8,586 nucleotides of DNA, taken from NCBI GenBank assembly GCA_029267795.1, contig JAJUHR010000062.1, positions 1-8,586 on the forward strand, given 5' to 3'. Below the pieces are notes generated by a model, which was not told the origin of the DNA, did not search any database, and saw only the letters and a program-made list of their open reading frames with translations. This document shows positions 6,674 to 8,586 of this stretch, in pieces. How positions within the stretch are numbered: position 1 is the stretch's first letter; every line of letters begins with the position of its first letter. Made by a program: the position numbers and the translations under genes. The stretch comes from Planctomycetota bacterium (GTDB taxonomy: Bacteria; Planctomycetota; Phycisphaerae; Phycisphaerales; Phycisphaeraceae).

Positions 6674-6780
6674 TCTGGGGGGGTAAATCCGGGGGGCCGG
6701 TGGCTTATTGGGGGGGGGTCTGCTGGGGTGTATTCCAGGGTTCCGGGGGGTTCTTCCGGGGGGGTTCCGGAGTTCCGGGG
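6664..6780 (+). repeat. G-tract-rich leader ahead of the ACP gene, potential G-quadruplexes
   Basis: The end of the dehydratase gene and nearly all of the 134-bp gap before the ACP carry G-runs on the coding strand: G6 (6664-6669), G7 (6677-6683), G6 (6691-6696), G9 (6710-6718), G4 (6725-6728), G3 (6738-6740), G6 (6745-6750), G7 (6758-6764) and G4 (6777-6780). Loops of 4-13 nt separate the long runs, so at least two four-tract quadruplexes could form: 6664-6718, and 6725-6764 (loops 9, 4 and 7). The spacers reuse TTCC, and TATTCCAG occurs at 6731-6738 and again at 6781-6788, which hints at growth by slippage or duplication. The region ends just before the ACP ribosome-binding site, so an RNA quadruplex could affect its translation or mRNA stability. 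Confidence 0.85.
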
Positions 6781-6807
6781 TATTCCAGATCACGGAGACC
6801 GCTAAAT

Positions 6808-7203
6808 ATGGCTACGACGCAGCAAGAGGTATACGGGAAAGTTCGCGACGTCCTGGTCGATGCGCTTGGCGTGGATGCCGATGAGGTTGTCGCCGACGCC
6901 CAGCTCGTTTCCGACCTGGGGGCCGAGTCGATCGACTTCCTCGACATCGCCTTTCGACTCGAAAAAGCCTTCGGCATCAAGATCGAGCAGGGCGAGCTGT
7001 TTCCCGACAACGTCTTAAACGACCCGAAGTACGTCGCCGATGGCAAAATTACCGATGTGGGCTTGGCTGAGCTGCGCAAGCGTCTACCCCACGCGAACCT
7101 CCAGCAATTGGAAACCAGCCGAAAGGTCGACGACTTCTCCAGTGTCTTTACCGTCGACGCCTTGGTGAGGTTTGTGCAATCGAAGCTCGCTATTGCCACT
7201 TGA
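6808..7203 (+). CDS. Acyl carrier protein, long form
   Basis: A 131-aa acidic carrier protein. Residues 1-60 are a normal ACP: helix I (6-20), then SDLGAESIDFLDIAFRLEKA (35-54), where S41 is the 4'-phosphopantetheine attachment site and helix II follows, then FGIKIEQGELF. Ordinary ACPs end about 40 residues after the Ser; here there are 90. The extra ~50 residues (about 63-112, including DPKYVADGKITDVGLAELRK) lie before the final helix FTVDALVRFVQSKL (114-127). I recall similar long ACPs beside FabZ-like genes in planctomycetes, but their role is not known to me. The start is ATG with GGAGA nine bases upstream (6794-6798), the best ribosome-binding site of the cluster. The frame is open further upstream through the G-tracts, but that part would encode only Gly-rich low-complexity sequence. 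The protein probably carries acyl chains for the flanking dehydratases. Confidence 0.92.
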   Translation: MATTQQEVYGKVRDVLVDALGVDADEVVADAQLVSDLGAESIDFLDIAFRLEKAFGIKIEQGELFPDNVLNDPKYVADGKITDVGLAELRKRLPHANLQQLETSRKVDDFSSVFTVDALVRFVQSKLAIAT

Positions 7204-7210
7204 CCCCCCT

Positions 7211-7254
7211 GGCTTCGCCGGCAGCACCGCTTCGCGAGGGGTTCGAGCGGAGCC
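7211..7254 (+). other. Hairpin-forming segment just after the ACP stop
   Basis: GGCTTCG (7211-7217) can pair with CGGAGCC (7248-7254), seven pairs with one G-U, enclosing further GC-rich foldback around CTTCGCGAG (7230-7238). A competing short hairpin CTGGC/GCCGG (7209-7213 with 7217-7221) uses the same bases. No T-run follows, so it is better read as an intercistronic RNA structure than as a terminator. The rest of the 124-bp gap shows no clear ribosome-binding site for the next gene. Confidence 0.3.
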
Positions 7255-7327
7255 GTAAGTCGTGTCTACCTAAGCCACTCCCTGGTGCCTTGCCGCCCGA
7301 GGGGGTCGCCGCCTACCAGCCCATCCC

Positions 7328-7849
7328 ATGCGTTGGATTTGGATCGATCGCATCATCGAGCTGACCGCCAGGCGACGCTGCGTGGCGATCAAAAACATCT
7401 CGCTGGCCGAAGATGTCTTGCACGATCACTTCCCGGCCGGGCCCCACCAACCCGCCCAGCCCGTGATGCCTAACACGCTGATCATCGAGGGCATGGCCCA
7501 AACCGCCGGCTTGCTTGTCGGTCACGCTCGGCAGTTTCGCGAGAAGGTCATCCTGGCCAAGATCAGCCGCGCTCGGTTCTTGCTCCCCGCTGTGCCGGGC
7601 TACACCCTTCGCTACACAGCCGTGCTCGACCGCATCGACGATGCCGGCGCCGCCACCACCGGCACCGTGGAATTAATCGATCCCGCCCGCGGCTCCACCG
7701 ATCTGTTGGGCGAGATCGACCTGATGTTCAGCCACATCGATCGCAATCGCAAGGGTCTGAGCTTTCCCGACCACAACTTCGTGTTTACCGACCAGTTCAT
7801 CAGCCTGCTGCGACAAAGCGGGATTGCGTTAGATCAGGGCGCCGCTTGA
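7328..7849 (+). CDS. Second FabZ-like hotdog protein with an active-site loop insertion
   Basis: A 173-aa hotdog-fold protein related to 3-hydroxyacyl-ACP dehydratases. The opening MRWIWIDRIIE, AIKNISLAEDVLHDHFP (20-36), PVMPNTLIIEGMAQTAGLLV (45-64) and EKVILAKISRARF (72-84) match the FabZ-like proteins I remember beside ACP genes in planctomycetes. The catalytic pair is H34 and E54. They are 20 residues apart instead of the usual 14, because AGPHQPAQ stands where family members have two residues (HFPGxPVMP). The usual MPG is MPN here. The C-terminal tail (137-173) extends past the fold. Activity is therefore possible but less certain than for the upstream dehydratase; it could also be a non-catalytic partner or an isomerase-like variant. 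The ATG has no Shine-Dalgarno. Same strand as the ACP, 124 bp after it; a ketosynthase might be expected next but is absent. Confidence 0.85.
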   Translation: MRWIWIDRIIELTARRRCVAIKNISLAEDVLHDHFPAGPHQPAQPVMPNTLIIEGMAQTAGLLVGHARQFREKVILAKISRARFLLPAVPGYTLRYTAVLDRIDDAGAATTGTVELIDPARGSTDLLGEIDLMFSHIDRNRKGLSFPDHNFVFTDQFISLLRQSGIALDQGAA

Positions 7850-7900
7850 GAGAGATATGTTCCGGGCGAACCTCAAGGCGATCAGTGCGCGACTTTAGAT

Positions 7901-7926
7901 AAGAGCCGCCAAGGGAGAGGGCTTTT
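7901..7926 (+). terminator. Weak terminator-like hairpin after the dehydratase cluster
   Basis: AAGAGCC (7901-7907) can pair with GGCTTTT (7920-7926), seven pairs with one G-U, and the four T's are inside the stem. A competing pairing GGGAG/CTCCC (7913-7917 with 7930-7934) overlaps it. It lies 51 bp after the cluster's last stop codon, a sensible place for termination, but the structure is weak. Confidence 0.3.
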
Positions 7927-7969
7927 AAACTCCCACGGCAAAAAAAGTCTTAAGTCCCGGGCCCAACGA

Positions 7970-7998
7970 TCGACCCCACAAGTGGTTTGCTGTATACT
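7970..7998 (+). promoter_or_regulatory. Candidate sigma-70-type promoter
   Basis: TATACT (7993-7998, five of six matches) is preceded, 17 bp upstream, by TCGACC (7970-7975, four of six matches to TTGACA). Transcription would start near 8005, about 220 nt before the HTH regulator, giving either a long 5' leader or a separate small RNA. Confidence 0.45.
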
Positions 7999-8150
7999 CT
8001 AGGCCTAAGCGTTCGGGCTTTACGGTCGCATCTGCTGCCGATGCTTGGGAGCATAACGTGGCTTGTTGGTCGGGGGGCAAGGCTCCGTAGGTGTAACGGG
8101 CATGCGATCGAGCGGTACTTTCCACCCACTCTTTGTCCTTGTGGTTATAC

Positions 8151-8190
8151 GGTGACGTTTGTCGCCCCGGTGCCAACCATATGGCATCGG
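8151..8190 (+). other. Two adjacent hairpins in the leader of the HTH regulator
   Basis: GGTGAC (8151-8156) pairs with GTCGCC (8161-8166) around a GTTT tetraloop. Directly adjoining, CCGGTGCCA (8167-8175) pairs with TGGCATCGG (8182-8190) around a 6-nt loop: nine pairs, one G-U. Being contiguous, the two stems could stack coaxially. No U-run follows, so this is not an obvious terminator. The second repeat could also act as a DNA operator. Confidence 0.4.
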
Positions 8191-8205
8191 ATCAGTTGAA
8201 CTAAC

Positions 8206-8234
8206 CCCACATAATTACCGAAAATGAGTGTGGG
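8206..8234 (+). promoter_or_regulatory. Inverted repeat enclosing the regulator's start codon, with a -10-like box
   Basis: CCCACA (8206-8211) and TGTGGG (8229-8234) are perfect complements, and the ATG (8224-8226) sits in the 17-nt loop. Overlapping the left arm is CATAAT (8210-8215, five of six matches to the -10 consensus); a transcript from it would begin near 8222 and be essentially leaderless, which would fit the lack of a Shine-Dalgarno. The repeat could be an autoregulatory operator, an RNA fold, or chance. Confidence 0.3.
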
Positions 8235-8586
8235 ACGGATCCATCGTTTGTTGCGGTTGATCACCCTGTTGCAATGCGGCAGGGTACGTTCCGTGAGCGA
8301 ATTAACCAGCGAACTAGCCATCAGCCGCAGAACGCTGTTCCGGGATCTGAAGATGCTGCAACTGGCAGGCATCCCATACTACCACGAACCCACCCTGGGT
8401 TACCGCGTTGCCCGCAACTTCTTTCTGCCGCCGATCAGCCTTACAGTGCCCGAAACCCTCGGCCTGATGCTGCTGGGCAAGGCCGCTTCCGCTCAGCGTT
8501 CCAGGCCGCTCTACGCCCCCGGCCTCGAGGCGGTCAACAAGCTCACCGCCACGATCCCAGAGCCGATCCGCTCCGCCTGCGCCGAC
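8224..8586 (+). CDS. DeoR/YafY-type HTH transcriptional regulator, WYL family, N-terminal part
   Basis: The first 121 residues of a protein that runs off the right edge. Residues 5-60 form a winged helix-turn-helix: RIHRLLRLITLLQ (5-17), SVSELTSELAIS (23-34), and the recognition helix with RRTLFRDLKMLQ (35-46), followed by AGIPYYHEPTLGYRV (48-62), the wing seen in YafY/YobV-type proteins. FLPPISLTVPETLGLMLLG (66-84) is the usual linker into a WYL ligand-sensing domain, which would lie beyond the window. Family members bind DNA as repressors or activators, and some WYL proteins respond to nucleic acids or nucleotides. Its target may be itself or a neighbour. The ATG has no Shine-Dalgarno; the codon sits in a hairpin loop after a -10-like CATAAT. 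The HTH call is firm, the WYL part is inferred. Confidence 0.88.
   Translation, partial: MSVGRIHRLLRLITLLQCGRVRSVSELTSELAISRRTLFRDLKMLQLAGIPYYHEPTLGYRVARNFFLPPISLTVPETLGLMLLGKAASAQRSRPLYAPGLEAVNKLTATIPEPIRSACAD

Larger units (their letters stand above)
7850..8223. other. 374-bp intergenic region with promoter-like and hairpin elements, no convincing gene
   Basis: No believable coding sequence is visible: the short open frames on both strands lack ribosome-binding sites and recognisable protein character. From left to right it holds a weak terminator-like hairpin, a run of seven A's (7940-7946), a TATACT -10 element, small hairpins at 8007-8020 (4 bp), 8028-8044 (GCATC/GATGC) and 8084-8100 (5 bp with a G-U), two adjacent stronger hairpins (8151-8190), and a CATAAT element just before the regulator gene. 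I tested for a tRNA and see none. It could hold a small RNA or a long regulatory leader. Confidence 0.5.

Noticed and set aside
6700..6807. GTG-initiated N-terminal extension of the ACP through the G-tracts
   Set aside because: It would encode a Gly-rich low-complexity tail unlike any ACP, while a good Shine-Dalgarno (GGAGA) precedes the ATG at 6808.
7201..7260. A tRNA-like GGTTCGAGC (T-loop-like) stretch after the ACP gene
   Set aside because: The flanking bases do not form a T-stem, and no acceptor or anticodon arms could be paired.
6063..7307. Five copies of the heptamer GGGGGTC or its complement between the aminotransferase leader and the second dehydratase
   Set aside because: In DNA this GC-rich I expect about three copies per window by chance, and one is just part of a G-run; only the 6062-6086 pair forms a close hairpin.
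7987..8199. A 70-codon + strand frame in the right intergenic region
   Set aside because: Starts at the TATACT promoter element itself, lacks a ribosome-binding site, and its residues show no protein-like pattern.
1..8586. CRISPR arrays, insertion sequences, phage genes, toxin-antitoxin pairs or defence systems
   Set aside because: No regularly spaced repeats, transposase or integrase motifs, or attachment-site-like repeats were seen; the nucleotidyltransferase-like protein has no antitoxin partner beside it.

Overview
The window looks like chromosomal DNA of a high-GC Gram-negative bacterium. I infer Planctomycetota, probably Phycisphaerae. The reasons are the pairing of a FabZ-type dehydratase, an unusually long acyl carrier protein and a second, divergent FabZ-type protein; an OprB-type outer-membrane porin with an N-terminal spacer; a mixture of Shine-Dalgarno and non-Shine-Dalgarno starts; and wide intergenic gaps. 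The placement rests on remembered family resemblance, not on any search.

Left part (1-2500): an integral membrane protein of DUF2306-like type (+), which may start upstream of the window, converges on and overlaps by 58 bp a nucleotidyltransferase-fold protein (-). Upstream of that, on the same strand, is a YcgR-like PilZ protein, a predicted cyclic-di-GMP receptor. A divergent intergenic region (2489-2743) then leads to a large OprB-family carbohydrate porin (+).

Middle part (4133-6220): a DUF2236/MpaB-like (latex-clearing-protein-related) putative heme oxygenase (+) converges on a D-amino-acid aminotransferase (-). The 75-bp gap between them carries a long inverted repeat. A 194-bp divergent region separates the aminotransferase from the fatty-acid-type genes.

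Right part (6221-8586): FabZ-like dehydratase, then long ACP, then a second FabZ-like hotdog protein, all (+). This reads as a small dedicated acyl-modification module with no ketosynthase in view. The gap before the ACP is an extraordinary G-tract region (runs of 3-9 G on the coding strand). After a 374-bp non-coding stretch with a good -10 element and several hairpins, the window ends inside a DeoR/YafY-type HTH (WYL-family) regulator.

Most genes are recognisable families, and I see no phage, transposon, CRISPR array, tRNA or rRNA. The parts most worth a second look are the G-tract leader of the ACP gene, the 6-residue insertion between the catalytic His and Glu of the second dehydratase, the ~50-residue ACP extension, and the structured region ahead of the WYL regulator. 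Nothing here proves a new system.
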